Source of the DNA: an uncultured Roseburia sp.
GTDB taxonomy: Bacteria; Bacillota; Clostridia; Lachnospirales; Lachnospiraceae
NCBI GenBank assembly: GCA_944380515.1
Contig: CALWHT010000025.1
Location: 81,551-145,550 of the forward strand
Direction of reading: 5' to 3'
Length of the DNA stretch: 64,000 nt
The position numbers and the translations under genes were made by a program. Position 1 is the first letter of the stretch. The number at the start of each line of letters is the position of its first letter. This document shows, piece by piece, positions 35,951 through 44,381 of this stretch. The notes beneath the pieces are model-generated. The model worked only from the letters and a program-made list of their open reading frames with translations, did not search any database and had not been told where the DNA came from.

Positions 35951-35974
35951 ATGCTGTTAAAGATTTAACAGCAT
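35951..35974. repeat. Inverted repeat upstream of lepA
   Basis: Two 11-bp arms, ATGCTGTTAAA and TTTAACAGCAT, around a 2-bp centre. No T run follows, so it is not a terminator; a protein-binding site is possible. It is about 95 bp upstream of the lepA promoter. Confidence 0.6.
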
Positions 35975-36067
35975 ATATATATTATGAACCAAAAAACGCC
36001 AAAAATCCAGTGAACATATTGTGAATTTTCAGGGAGGGCTGTCAGTTGCCACGGCCGGGCGTTGTAC

Positions 36068-36097
36068 TTGACGTTTGCTTTTGTTTTCACGTATAAT
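36068..36097 (+). promoter_or_regulatory. Sigma-A-type promoter of lepA
   Basis: TTGACG (36068-36073), 18-bp spacer, TATAAT (36092-36097). The transcript would include a 9-bp GC hairpin (36113-36136) in the leader before the AGGAGG of lepA. Confidence 0.8.
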
Positions 36098-36112
36098 ATA
36101 TGGGCATGATTC

Positions 36113-36136
36113 GCCAGGCGGTATCAGCCGCCTGGC
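36113..36136 (+). promoter_or_regulatory. Hairpin in the lepA leader
   Basis: GCCAGGCGG pairs with CCGCCTGGC around TATCAG. It lies between promoter and ribosome-binding site and has no T run. It may stabilise the transcript's 5' end; role unknown. Confidence 0.5.
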
Positions 36137-36167
36137 ATTGCGGCGCAGAAATCAGGAGGAAACGCAG

Positions 36168-37979
36168 ATGTCAGTTGACCAGAGCAAAATCAGGAATTTT
36201 TGTATTATTGCACATATCGACCACGGCAAGTCAACGCTTGCCGACCGTATTATAGAGAGTACCGGAACGCTTACCAGCCGTGAGATGCAGGCGCAGGTGC
36301 TTGACAACATGGATTTGGAGCGGGAGCGGGGGATTACGATTAAGTCCCAGGCGGTCCGCATTATTTACCGGGCGAAGGACGGGGAGGAGTATATTTTCAA
36401 TCTTATCGACACGCCGGGACACGTGGATTTCAATTACGAGGTATCCAGAAGCCTTGCCGCCTGCGACGGCGCAATCCTTGTCGTAGATGCCGCACAGGGG
36501 GTGGAGGCGCAGACGCTCGCAAATGTCTATCTCGCGCTTGACCATGATCTGGACGTGATGCCGGTCATCAATAAGGTGGATCTGCCCAGCGCCCAGCCGG
36601 ACGAGGTGGTAAAGGAGATTGAGGACGTCATCGGAATCGAGGCGGAGGATGCCCCGCGGATTTCGGCAAAGACAGGCTTAAATATCGATCAGGTGTTAGA
36701 GCAGATTGTCGAGAAGATTCCGGCGCCGGGCGGCGATCCGGGGGCGCCGCTGCAGGCGCTTATTTTTGACGCACTCTACGATTCCTATAAGGGCGTGATT
36801 GTATTCTGCCGGATTAAGGAGGGAACCGTCAGGGTCGGTGACCCGGTAAAGATGATGGCGACGGGGGCACAGTCCGAGGTGACGGAGGTCGGTTATTTCG
36901 GCGCCGGACAGTTTATCCCCTGCGACGAGCTTTCGGCGGGCATGGTCGGCTATCTTTGTGCGAGTATCAAAAATGTCCGTGACACCCGTGTCGGAGATAC
37001 GGTGACGAACGCGAAACATCCCTGTGCCGAGCCGCTCCCGGGCTATAAGAAGGTCAATCCGATGGTATACTGCGGCATGTATCCGGCGGACAGCGCGAAG
37101 TACCCCGATTTGCGGGATGCGCTCGAAAAGCTTCAGATTAATGACGCGTCGCTGCAATATGAGCCGGAGACGTCCTTAGCGCTCGGCTTCGGTTTCCGCT
37201 GCGGTTTCCTGGGGCTGCTTCATCTGGAGATCATACAGGAGCGCTTAGAGCGCGAATTCAACCTGGATTTGGTGACGACGGCGCCGGGGGTTATCTACAA
37301 GGTACACAAGACAAACGGCGAGGTCATTGACCTGACGAACCCCTCGAATCTGCCCGACCCCTCGGAGATTGATTACATGGAGGAGCCGGTGGTGGCGGCG
37401 GAAATCATGGTGACGAGCGATTATGTCGGGGCGATCATGACGCTCTGCCAGGAGCGCCGGGGCGTGTATATCAGCATGGAATACCTCGAGGAGACACGTG
37501 CGCTCATTAAATATGATTTGCCGTTAAACGAAATTATCTATGACTTTTTTGACGCGTTAAAATCGCGTTCGCGGGGCTATGCGTCGTTCGATTACGAGCT
37601 GAAGGGCTATGTGCGCTCCGAGCTTGTGAAGCTTGACATCCTGATCAACAAGGAGCAGGTGGACGCGCTTTCGTTTATTGTCTTTAAGGACAGCGCCTAC
37701 GAGCGGGGCAGAAAGATGTGCGAGAAGCTAAAGGGGGAGATTCCGAGGCATCTGTTTGAAATTCCGATTCAGGCGGCGGTCGGCGGAAAGGTCATTGCGA
37801 GAGAGACGGTAAAGGCACTGCGCAAGGACGTGCTTGCAAAATGCTACGGCGGCGATATTTCCCGGAAGAAGAAGCTGCTTGAGAAGCAGAAGGAGGGAAA
37901 GAAGCGGATGCGCCAGATTGGAAATGTGGAGATTCCGCAGGAGGCCTTTATGAGCGTGCTCAAGCTGGATGAGGATTAG
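36168..37979 (+). CDS. lepA: Elongation factor 4 (LepA)
   Basis: A ribosome-bound GTPase of 603 residues related to EF-G, thought to help 30S biogenesis or back-translocation. Motifs: [13 protein letters not shown] (G1), [10 protein letters not shown] (G2 region), DTPGHVDF (G3) and NKVDLP (G4); the C-terminal LepA-specific domain ends [24 protein letters not shown]. The ATG at 36168 follows AGGAGG; an in-frame ATG at 36075 lies inside the promoter region and is rejected. hemW follows 2 bp later, a conserved pairing. Confidence 0.97.
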   Translation: MSVDQSKIRNFCIIAHIDHGKSTLADRIIESTGTLTSREMQAQVLDNMDLERERGITIKSQAVRIIYRAKDGEEYIFNLIDTPGHVDFNYEVSRSLAACDGAILVVDAAQGVEAQTLANVYLALDHDLDVMPVINKVDLPSAQPDEVVKEIEDVIGIEAEDAPRISAKTGLNIDQVLEQIVEKIPAPGGDPGAPLQALIFDALYDSYKGVIVFCRIKEGTVRVGDPVKMMATGAQSEVTEVGYFGAGQFIPCDELSAGMVGYLCASIKNVRDTRVGDTVTNAKHPCAEPLPGYKKVNPMVYCGMYPADSAKYPDLRDALEKLQINDASLQYEPETSLALGFGFRCGFLGLLHLEIIQERLEREFNLDLVTTAPGVIYKVHKTNGEVIDLTNPSNLPDPSEIDYMEEPVVAAEIMVTSDYVGAIMTLCQERRGVYISMEYLEETRALIKYDLPLNEIIYDFFDALKSRSRGYASFDYELKGYVRSELVKLDILINKEQVDALSFIVFKDSAYERGRKMCEKLKGEIPRHLFEIPIQAAVGGKVIARETVKALRKDVLAKCYGGDISRKKKLLEKQKEGKKRMRQIGNVEIPQEAFMSVLKLDED

Positions 37980-37981
37980 AT

Positions 37982-39208
37982 ATGGCAAAAAAAGAGTTGG
38001 AGCTTTATATCCACATTCCGTTTTGCATGAAAAAATGCAATTACTGTGATTTTTTATCCTTCACTGCCGACGAGGATACACAGCGGCGGTACATTGAGGC
38101 GTTAAACAGGGAAATCGCCTTTTACGGAAAGCACTGCAAAGATTATGTGCTTTCCACCGTCTATATCGGGGGCGGAACGCCCTCCTGGCTTGGGGAGGAG
38201 GAAATCGCCGCGGTGATGGAGACGGTGTACGCCGCCTTTTCGGTGAAGGAGGACGCAGAGGTTTCGCTGGAATGCAATCCCGGGACGGTCACTGCCCGCA
38301 AGCTTTCGGTGTACCGGCAGAGCGGGATCAACCGCTTAAGCATCGGGCTGCAATCGACGGATAACCGGGAATTAAAGATGCTGGGGCGCGTTCATACCTT
38401 TGAGCAGTTTTTAAAAACCTACGAGCTGGCGCGGGAGGCGGGGTTTGCCAATATCAATGTGGATTTGATGAACTCCCTGCCGGGACAGACGACGGATTCC
38501 TTTTTGGCAACACTGCAGAAGGTATGCAGGCTTCGGCCGGAGCATGTCTCCGCGTATTCTCTGATCATCGAAAAAGGCACGCCGTTTTACGATTTATATA
38601 AATTTGACGCGGTAAAGCAGGCGGCCGGCATGCAGACGGATGCCCTCCCGACGGAGGAGGAGGTCTGCGCGATGACGAAAATGACGGAACGCGTACTGGC
38701 GGAGCACGGCTATGTGCATTATGAAGTGTCAAATTTTGCGCTCCCCGGTTATGCGTGCCGCCATAATATCGGCTACTGGAAACGGGCGGAATATCTCGGT
38801 GTGGGGCTGGGAGCGGCTTCTCTGCTGTCAAATATCCGCTACACCAATACGGGGGAGCTGTACGCTTATCTGGAGGGGTCAGCGTGCCTTCGTCCGGGAT
38901 TGTGGGAGAATCCAAAGGAGGACGGACAGACGGAGGAGCTTCCGGCGGTCAATCTCCATGTATCTGTCGAGCGGATTGACCGCCGCGGACAGATGGAGGA
39001 ATTTATGTTTCTGGGACTTCGGATGATGGATGGTATTTCCAGACAGGAGTTTGAGGAGTGCTTCGGCGTACCGATTGAGGCGGTCTATCAGGAGACGATG
39101 GCACATCTGCAGGAGGAGGGGCTGTTGATCAAGCGCGCGGGAAGAATTTATCTGAGCGAGCGGGGACAGGAGGTAAGCAACTACGCACTTGCGCAGTTCC
39201 TTTCTTAA
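37982..39208 (+). CDS. hemW: Radical SAM family heme chaperone HemW
   Basis: A 408-residue radical SAM protein of the HemW group, formerly called oxygen-independent coproporphyrinogen oxidase-like. The cluster motif CMKKCNYCDF (CxxxCxxC) is at about residue 15 and the SAM-binding GGGTPSWL follows at about 64. HemW lacks the extra Cys of true HemN and acts in haem delivery. It starts immediately after lepA and shares its transcript. Confidence 0.93.
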   Translation: MAKKELELYIHIPFCMKKCNYCDFLSFTADEDTQRRYIEALNREIAFYGKHCKDYVLSTVYIGGGTPSWLGEEEIAAVMETVYAAFSVKEDAEVSLECNPGTVTARKLSVYRQSGINRLSIGLQSTDNRELKMLGRVHTFEQFLKTYELAREAGFANINVDLMNSLPGQTTDSFLATLQKVCRLRPEHVSAYSLIIEKGTPFYDLYKFDAVKQAAGMQTDALPTEEEVCAMTKMTERVLAEHGYVHYEVSNFALPGYACRHNIGYWKRAEYLGVGLGAASLLSNIRYTNTGELYAYLEGSACLRPGLWENPKEDGQTEELPAVNLHVSVERIDRRGQMEEFMFLGLRMMDGISRQEFEECFGVPIEAVYQETMAHLQEEGLLIKRAGRIYLSERGQEVSNYALAQFLS

Positions 39209-39253
39209 TCTTAAGAAAATGTTTCGTGGCATTTTTCGGTGCGTTAGGGTACA

Positions 39254-40852
39254 ATGAATACCAGAGTAATCATGGATGGTAAAACTATGGATTGGAATAT
39301 GCAAAGGCGAAGGAAAAAGCGTTTAAGGAATCTGGTATGCATTGTCTATTGTATGATACAGCTTGCTGTGGTGCTGGGGGCATTTTGGGGCATGGATAAG
39401 CTGCTCGCGCGCATTGTTCCCGCGAGCATCGATTTGTCGGCGATTGAGGGCAGTATCGTGGTGCTGGACGGCGACGGGGATTCCCTGGATGAGGACAAGC
39501 TCACCGTATGTGTGGATGCGGGCCATGGCGGAAAGGATAACGGCTCTGATTACCGGCTTCGCTATGAGAAAAACGACAATTTAAAAATAGCGCAGGCCGT
39601 CGCCTCGTATCTGACAGGACAGGGCGTGCAGGTGATTATGACGCGGACGGACGACACCTTTTTATCGTTGGAGGAACGAACCGAATTTGCCAATCAGAAC
39701 GGGGCGGATTATCTGATTTCTCTCCACCGCAATACGGGTGACGGGAACGGTGTGGAAACCTGGATATACAGCAATGCGGATGAGGAGACGAACGCGCTGG
39801 CGGCCAATATCATGGACAATCTGGATGCAGCGGGAATTCAGCGGAACCGGGGCGTAAAGCAGGGAACGCAGAACAGTGATTCCGGGGACTATTACATAAA
39901 TCTCCATTCGGACATGCCGTCCTGTATTGTGGAGCTTGGCTTTATGAACAGTACGGCGGATAATCAGCTTTTTGACGCGAATCTGAGCGATTACGCAAAG
40001 GCAATCGGCGACGCGGTCCTGACGACTTATGAGGCATACGGGGAGAGCGGAGCGCAGGCGGACACAGAGGCTGCCACGGAAACCGGGGGCACGGAGCAGA
40101 CGGGCGGAGCCGGGAATGCCAATATGGGACAGGTGCTGCAAAATACTGTCATAGAGAATGTTGACGCGCTGGATGCTTCCGGTAAGGAATGGGGACAGGG
40201 AACAAATGTGGACGAGAAAAACCGTCCGACCGGAGCGCTGTTGTATCAGGAGCAGTACGGCAAATATAATGCGTATTTTATCGGTGAGGAGAGCCGGAAT
40301 ATTTACCTCACGTTTGATGAGGGGTACGAATACGGGCAGACGGAAAGTATTTTAAATACGTTAAAGGAAAAAGGCGTTTCGGCGACTTTTTTTATTACGG
40401 AGCCTTACGCAAAGTCAAATCCTGAGCTGGTGCGCCGGATGATTGACGAGGGGCATGTGGTAGGAAATCACAGCGTGACGCATCCGGCGGCAGGACTGCC
40501 GTCCCTGTCGGCGGAGCAGCAGAAAAATGAAGTGACCGGGAATCACGCCTATGTCAAGGAGAATTTCGGCTATGACATGTATCTGTTCCGCTATCCGACC
40601 GGACGCTTCAGTGAGCAGTCCCTGGCAATCGTGAATAACTGTAATTATAAGAGTATTTTCTGGAGCTTTGCGTATCTGGATTATGACGTGGAAAATCAGC
40701 CGGATGAGGCGGAGAGTCTTGGGAAGCTTAAGGACAGGCTGCATCCGGGGGCAATCTATCTGCTCCATGCGGAGTCTGAGACGAACGCTGCAATTTTGGG
40801 TGATTTTATCGATGCAGTCCGTGCGGCGGGGTACGGATTTTTGAATTTTTAA
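39254..40852 (+). CDS. CwlD-like amidase fused to PdaA-like polysaccharide deacetylase
   Basis: One 532-residue chain joins two peptidoglycan enzymes. An N-terminal basic segment and membrane anchor (about residues 18-52) are followed by an Amidase_3 domain (about 75-265) with zinc ligands in VDAGHGGKDNG, YEKNDNLKIA and ISLHRN, and catalytic Glu in IVELGFMNS. After an Ala/Thr/Glu/Gly-rich linker (about 268-330) comes a NodB-type deacetylase (about 350-532) resembling spore PdaA: YNAYFIG, YLTFDEGYEYG, GHVVGNHSVTHP, RYPTGRFSE and HPGAIYLLHAES. In B. subtilis CwlD and PdaA act in turn to make muramic delta-lactam in spore cortex. The start is uncertain; ATG 39272 or 39287 are alternatives because TACAAT overlaps 39254. 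Confidence 0.88.
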   Translation: MNTRVIMDGKTMDWNMQRRRKKRLRNLVCIVYCMIQLAVVLGAFWGMDKLLARIVPASIDLSAIEGSIVVLDGDGDSLDEDKLTVCVDAGHGGKDNGSDYRLRYEKNDNLKIAQAVASYLTGQGVQVIMTRTDDTFLSLEERTEFANQNGADYLISLHRNTGDGNGVETWIYSNADEETNALAANIMDNLDAAGIQRNRGVKQGTQNSDSGDYYINLHSDMPSCIVELGFMNSTADNQLFDANLSDYAKAIGDAVLTTYEAYGESGAQADTEAATETGGTEQTGGAGNANMGQVLQNTVIENVDALDASGKEWGQGTNVDEKNRPTGALLYQEQYGKYNAYFIGEESRNIYLTFDEGYEYGQTESILNTLKEKGVSATFFITEPYAKSNPELVRRMIDEGHVVGNHSVTHPAAGLPSLSAEQQKNEVTGNHAYVKENFGYDMYLFRYPTGRFSEQSLAIVNNCNYKSIFWSFAYLDYDVENQPDEAESLGKLKDRLHPGAIYLLHAESETNAAILGDFIDAVRAAGYGFLNF

Positions 40853-40861
40853 AAACACCGA

Positions 40862-40890
40862 TTGACAGAAGCACTGAAAAATTATAAGAT
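40862..40890 (+). promoter_or_regulatory. Promoter of the Lsa-type ABC-F gene
   Basis: TTGACA (40862-40867), 17-bp spacer, TAAGAT (40885-40890). It lies about 290 bp before the ABC-F start, giving a long leader that contains a short open reading frame and a terminator. Confidence 0.75.
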
Positions 40891-40918
40891 AATGGCAGTC
40901 AGAAAGGCGGGTGAAAGG

Positions 40919-40939
40919 ATGATTATTATTTCCTGTTAA
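40919..40939 (+). CDS. Six-codon leader peptide MIIISC
   Basis: ATG at 40919 followed by three Ile codons, Ser, Cys and TAA. A partial Shine-Dalgarno (GGCGGGTG) lies a few bases upstream. Its second half (40928-40939) pairs perfectly with 41007-41018, so translation or stalling on it would change leader folding. Too short to judge by coding statistics; the call rests on position ahead of an antibiotic-resistance ABC-F gene, where such leaders are known. Confidence 0.6.
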   Translation: MIIISC

Positions 40940-41018
40940 TCAAACGAACTGAAAAGCATATCAAAAAAGAGTGTCCGATGCGGGCACAGGTTTGGTATGT
41001 CTCGTTTTAACAGGAAAT
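40928..41018 (+). promoter_or_regulatory. Long leader hairpin over the leader peptide
   Basis: A 12-bp perfect stem (40928-40939 with 41007-41018) extends inward through AACGA/TCGTT and a 9-bp segment around 40957 and 40990, and encloses a small GTGTCCG/CGGGCAC hairpin. A ribosome on the leader peptide would melt it. The freed ATCTTTT (about 41023-41029) can pair with AAAAGAT inside the terminator arm, a possible antiterminator. Confidence 0.65.
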
Positions 41019-41074
41019 CTGATATCTTTTCACGGCTGCCGTATTGCGGAAAGAACAGCAAAGTGTGCGATTGT

Positions 41075-41109
41075 AAAAAAGATGTGAGGAAGACCTTGCA
41101 TCTTTTTTC
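41075..41109 (+). terminator. Leader terminator upstream of the ABC-F gene
   Basis: AAAAAAGATG (41075-41084) pairs with CATCTTTTTT (41099-41108), and the interior adds AGG/CCT around a 4-nt loop. It lies upstream of the coding region rather than after a gene, which marks it as an attenuator. Confidence 0.8.
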
Positions 41110-41177
41110 GTGTTGTGTCGGAAATAAACCTGTTACATCACGGGGCATGCCGTCGATGCGTAAGGAGTGTGATGGAA

Positions 41178-42767
41178 ATGTCCAGAATAGATGTGAGCCA
41201 TTTGACGTTTTATTATGACGGAAGTTATGAAAATGTGTTTGAGGATGTGTCGTTTCAGATTGACACCGATTGGAAGCTGGGATTTATCGGGAGAAACGGC
41301 AGGGGAAAAACGACGTTTTTAAAGCTTCTGCTCGGTGAGTATGAATATCGGGGGACGATTTCTTCCGATGTCGTGTTTGACTATTTTCCGTGCAGGGTGA
41401 GCGATAAGACGAAGCAGACCATCGAGGTTGTGGAGGAGCTTGCCCCGGACTATGAGTTTTGGGAGCTGTGCCGGGAGTGGTCTTATTTAAAGGGGGCAGA
41501 CGATGTGTGGTTCCGCCCGTTTGAGACGCTAAGCAACGGAGAGCAGACGAAACTGCTGCTTGCCGTGCTGTTTTTGCGGCAGGAGCATTTTCTTTTGATT
41601 GACGAGCCGACGAATCATCTGGATATGGAGACAAGGCAGGTGGTGTGTGAGTATCTGCGGCGGAAAAAGGGATTTATCCTGGTATCTCATGACCGGGCGT
41701 TTTTAGACGGCTGTATCGACCATGTACTCTCGATAAACAGGCAGGGAATTGAGGTCGTGCAGGGGAATTTTTCGAGCTGGTGGGAAAATAAAGAGCGGCA
41801 GGACGCCTATGAACTGGCGGAGCATGAAAAGCTGAAAAAGGACATTAAGCGTCTTTCGGCTGCGGCCAGACAGGCGAAAGGCTGGGCGGATGCCGTGGAA
41901 GCCACCAAAATCGGAAAAAAATCCTTTGAAAATGGTGAAAAGGTCGGACTGCGCGATTATATCGGGGAAAAATCAAGGCGGATGCAGAAGCGCCGCAAAA
42001 ACCTGGAACGGCGGCGGGAAAAGGAGCTCGAAGAAAAGTCGAAGCTTTTAAAAAATGTGGAATCCCAGGAAGAACTCCGGCTTATAACTGCCTCCTATCA
42101 CAAGGATTTGCTGGTGGAGGCCAAAGCGGTTTCTCTGTCTTACCTCATGGAAGATGGCGCGGGACAAAAGGAGGTATGCAGCGGTCTTTCATTTGAACTG
42201 CGGCAGGGGGACTGTCTGGTGTTAAAGGGGCCAAACGGCTGTGGAAAGTCAACCGTGCTGCAGGCGGTGCTTGCCGCCGCGGGGGCAGTGCCGGCGTATG
42301 CAAAGCAAACGGGGGCCTGCCGAAAGCCGCAGATCGAAAAAGGGAACCTTACCGTTTCTTCGGGGCTTAAGATATCCTATGTCTCCCAGGACGCATCCTG
42401 GTTATGCGGGAGGCTTGCGGATTATATCGCAGAGGAAAAAATAGATGAAACTCTGTTTAAGCAGTTTCTGCGGAAATTGGATTTTTCCCGTTCCCAGTTT
42501 GAAAAGCGCATGGAGGAATTTTCCGAGGGACAGAAAAAGAAGGTATTGCTCGCAAGGAGCCTCTGTGACGCGGCGCATGTGTATATCTGGGATGAACCGC
42601 TGAACTTTATCGATATTTTCTCGCGCATGCAGCTCGAGGAGCTCATTTTGGCGTATCGTCCGACGATGCTTATGGTAGAGCATGATAAGAGCTTTGTGGA
42701 GCGCGTGGGCACAAAGGTTGTGGAGCTTTCACAGGCTTGCAATTCAAAGAAAAGCATGTTACCATAG
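41178..42767 (+). CDS. Lsa-type ABC-F ribosomal protection protein
   Basis: A soluble twin-ABC protein of 529 residues closely resembling the Lsa/CplR group that removes lincosamides, pleuromutilins and streptogramin A from the ribosome. Markers: IDTDWKLGFIGRNGRGKTTFLKLLLG (first Walker A), RPFETLSNGEQTKLLLA, LLIDEPTNHLDM, QGNFSSWWENK, a Lys/Arg-rich linker and the second Walker A GPNGCGKST, with signature EFSEGQKKKVLLARS. The second domain carries an extra stretch (about 375-405), making it longer than Lsa(A). Start is ATG 41178 (MSRID) or 41172. A leader peptide and terminator suggest drug-inducible expression. The resistance spectrum is inferred. Confidence 0.88.
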   Translation: MSRIDVSHLTFYYDGSYENVFEDVSFQIDTDWKLGFIGRNGRGKTTFLKLLLGEYEYRGTISSDVVFDYFPCRVSDKTKQTIEVVEELAPDYEFWELCREWSYLKGADDVWFRPFETLSNGEQTKLLLAVLFLRQEHFLLIDEPTNHLDMETRQVVCEYLRRKKGFILVSHDRAFLDGCIDHVLSINRQGIEVVQGNFSSWWENKERQDAYELAEHEKLKKDIKRLSAAARQAKGWADAVEATKIGKKSFENGEKVGLRDYIGEKSRRMQKRRKNLERRREKELEEKSKLLKNVESQEELRLITASYHKDLLVEAKAVSLSYLMEDGAGQKEVCSGLSFELRQGDCLVLKGPNGCGKSTVLQAVLAAAGAVPAYAKQTGACRKPQIEKGNLTVSSGLKISYVSQDASWLCGRLADYIAEEKIDETLFKQFLRKLDFSRSQFEKRMEEFSEGQKKKVLLARSLCDAAHVYIWDEPLNFIDIFSRMQLEELILAYRPTMLMVEHDKSFVERVGTKVVELSQACNSKKSMLP

Positions 42768-42794
42768 AAACAGCTTCACAGAGAGCAGGGGTTC

Positions 42795-42983
42795 CGTCAG
42801 TGGTATTCCTCCTTTCTGCGGAAGAAAACAGATACACGAGTACAAAAATATGGCACTGACGCCAAAATCACCGATGACGGCGATTGAGGGGAAAGGTATG
42901 GCAAATCATAAGGATATTTCGGCGGCGCAGAGACTGCGGCGCCGTCAGAAGGCTGTACCTGAAAACGGGTGCGGCCTTTTTTT
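42795..42983 (+). promoter_or_regulatory. Structured leader and terminator before the hydrogenase maturation operon
   Basis: CGTCAGTG (42795-42802) pairs with CACTGACG (42854-42861). Downstream are a GC-rich hairpin (about 42921-42943) and a terminator: 13 pairs (42949-42961 with 42966-42978, three G-U), AAAA loop and seven T residues. Placed just before the first gene, this looks like attenuation. I could not match it to a known riboswitch. A strong GAGGGGAAAGG plus ATG at 42898 opens a frame that runs through the terminator into the regulator gene, so a leader peptide is also possible. Confidence 0.6.
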
Positions 42984-43008
42984 CTTTTTACAGGTTATGG
43001 AGGATTTT

Positions 43009-43284
43009 ATGGAGACAAGAGTAGCGTTAATCGGAATTATTGTGGAAAATACGGATTCCACGCCGCAGTTAAATCAGCTTTTGCATGAGTACGGCGATTT
43101 TATCATCGGCAGGATGGGGATTCCGTACCGGGAGCGCGGCGTGCATGTCATCAGCGTGGTGATTGACGCGCCGCAGGATGCCATCAATGCGCTGTCGGGA
43201 AAAATCGGGCGGCTCTCCGGAATTACGGCAAAGACTGTTTATTCCAATGTGGCGGGAAAGGCGGAAAAAAATGCTGCAGAATAA
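43009..43284 (+). CDS. TM1266 family iron-only hydrogenase system regulator
   Basis: A small 91-residue ferredoxin-like/ACT-NikR-type protein of the TM1266 family, which accompanies [FeFe]-hydrogenase maturation genes and is a putative regulator. It has the pattern RVALIGIIVEN, IIGRMGIPY, GVHVISVVIDA and LSGKIGRLSGITAKTVYS. The ATG at 43009 follows GGAGG with 5-bp spacing. It overlaps hydE by 14 bp. Confidence 0.88.
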   Translation: METRVALIGIIVENTDSTPQLNQLLHEYGDFIIGRMGIPYRERGVHVISVVIDAPQDAINALSGKIGRLSGITAKTVYSNVAGKAEKNAAE

Positions 43285-44332
43285 AAGAAATACAGGCTCT
43301 GCGCTCATAGAAAAAATCGCCGAAACCAAAGACATCACAAGGGAGGAGCTTTCGTACCTGCTTTCTGGGGAGGATGAGGAAATCATTCAGGAGCTTAACC
43401 GAAAGGCAAGGGAAACGGCGGATGAGATTTACGGGAAAAAGGTATTTATCCGAGGGCTGATTGAATTTACCAATTATTGTAAAAATGACTGTCTTTACTG
43501 CGGCATCCGAAAGAGTAACCGCAGGGCGGAGCGTTACCGTCTGACGGAGGAGGAAATTTTATCCTGCTGTGAGAGCGGCTATGATCTGGGTTTTCGCACC
43601 TTCGTGCTGCAGGGCGGGGAGGATGCTTTTTTTACCGACGAAAAAATCTGCGGCATTGTAAAACAAATCAAGTCCCGCTATCCCGACTGTGCCGTGACGC
43701 TTTCCATAGGAGAAAAATCAAGGGAGAGCTATCAGGCGTATTTTGACGCGGGGGCAGACCGGTATCTGCTGCGCCATGAGACGGCGGACGCGGCGCACTA
43801 CGGGAGCCTTCACCCGAAGGAAATGTCATGGGAAAACAGAATCCGCTGCCTTTGGGATTTAAAGGCCATCGGCTATCAGACCGGCTGCGGGTTTATGGTA
43901 GGTTCCCCGCATCAGACGGTGGATACGCTGTATGAGGATTTGCAGTTTATCCGTAAATTGCAGCCGCAGATGGTCGGGATTGGGCCGTTTATCCCGCAGA
44001 AGGACACACCCTTTGGGGGCGAGGCTGCGGGGACGATGGAAATGACGCTGCGGCTTCTTTCCATTATCCGGCTGCTGCATCCTCCCGTGCTGCTTCCGGC
44101 GACGACGGCGCTTGGGACCATTCACCCGAAAGGGAGGGAACTCGGCATTTTGGCGGGCGCAAACGTGGTAATGCCGAACCTTTCCCCCGTGGGGGTGAGG
44201 GAGAAATATAAGCTGTACGACAATAAAATCTGTACCGGAGACGAGGCTGCGGAGTGCCGCTTTTGCATGGAAAACCGGATGAAGGGCATCGGGTACGAGG
44301 TAGCGGTGGACCGGGGAGATTTTCGTGGCTGA
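43271..44332 (+). CDS. hydE: [FeFe]-hydrogenase H-cluster radical SAM maturase HydE
   Basis: A 353-residue radical SAM enzyme needed to build the H-cluster; it makes the organometallic precursor used for the dithiolate bridge. The cluster motif CKNDCLYCGI (CxxxCxxC) lies at about residue 68, followed by FVLQGGEDAFF and GFMVGSPHQT. The start at 43271 overlaps the TM1266 gene, so the two are coupled. hydG begins 50 bp after. Confidence 0.94.
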   Translation: MLQNKRNTGSALIEKIAETKDITREELSYLLSGEDEEIIQELNRKARETADEIYGKKVFIRGLIEFTNYCKNDCLYCGIRKSNRRAERYRLTEEEILSCCESGYDLGFRTFVLQGGEDAFFTDEKICGIVKQIKSRYPDCAVTLSIGEKSRESYQAYFDAGADRYLLRHETADAAHYGSLHPKEMSWENRIRCLWDLKAIGYQTGCGFMVGSPHQTVDTLYEDLQFIRKLQPQMVGIGPFIPQKDTPFGGEAAGTMEMTLRLLSIIRLLHPPVLLPATTALGTIHPKGRELGILAGANVVMPNLSPVGVREKYKLYDNKICTGDEAAECRFCMENRMKGIGYEVAVDRGDFRG

Positions 44333-44381
44333 AAAGCTCTGGAAAAGACCGGAGCGGTTCATAAATCAGAAAGGAAGGAAG

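Noticed and set aside
35951-35974. Inverted repeat as terminator after murE
   Set aside because: A much better terminator lies just upstream (35869-35914) and this repeat lacks a T run.
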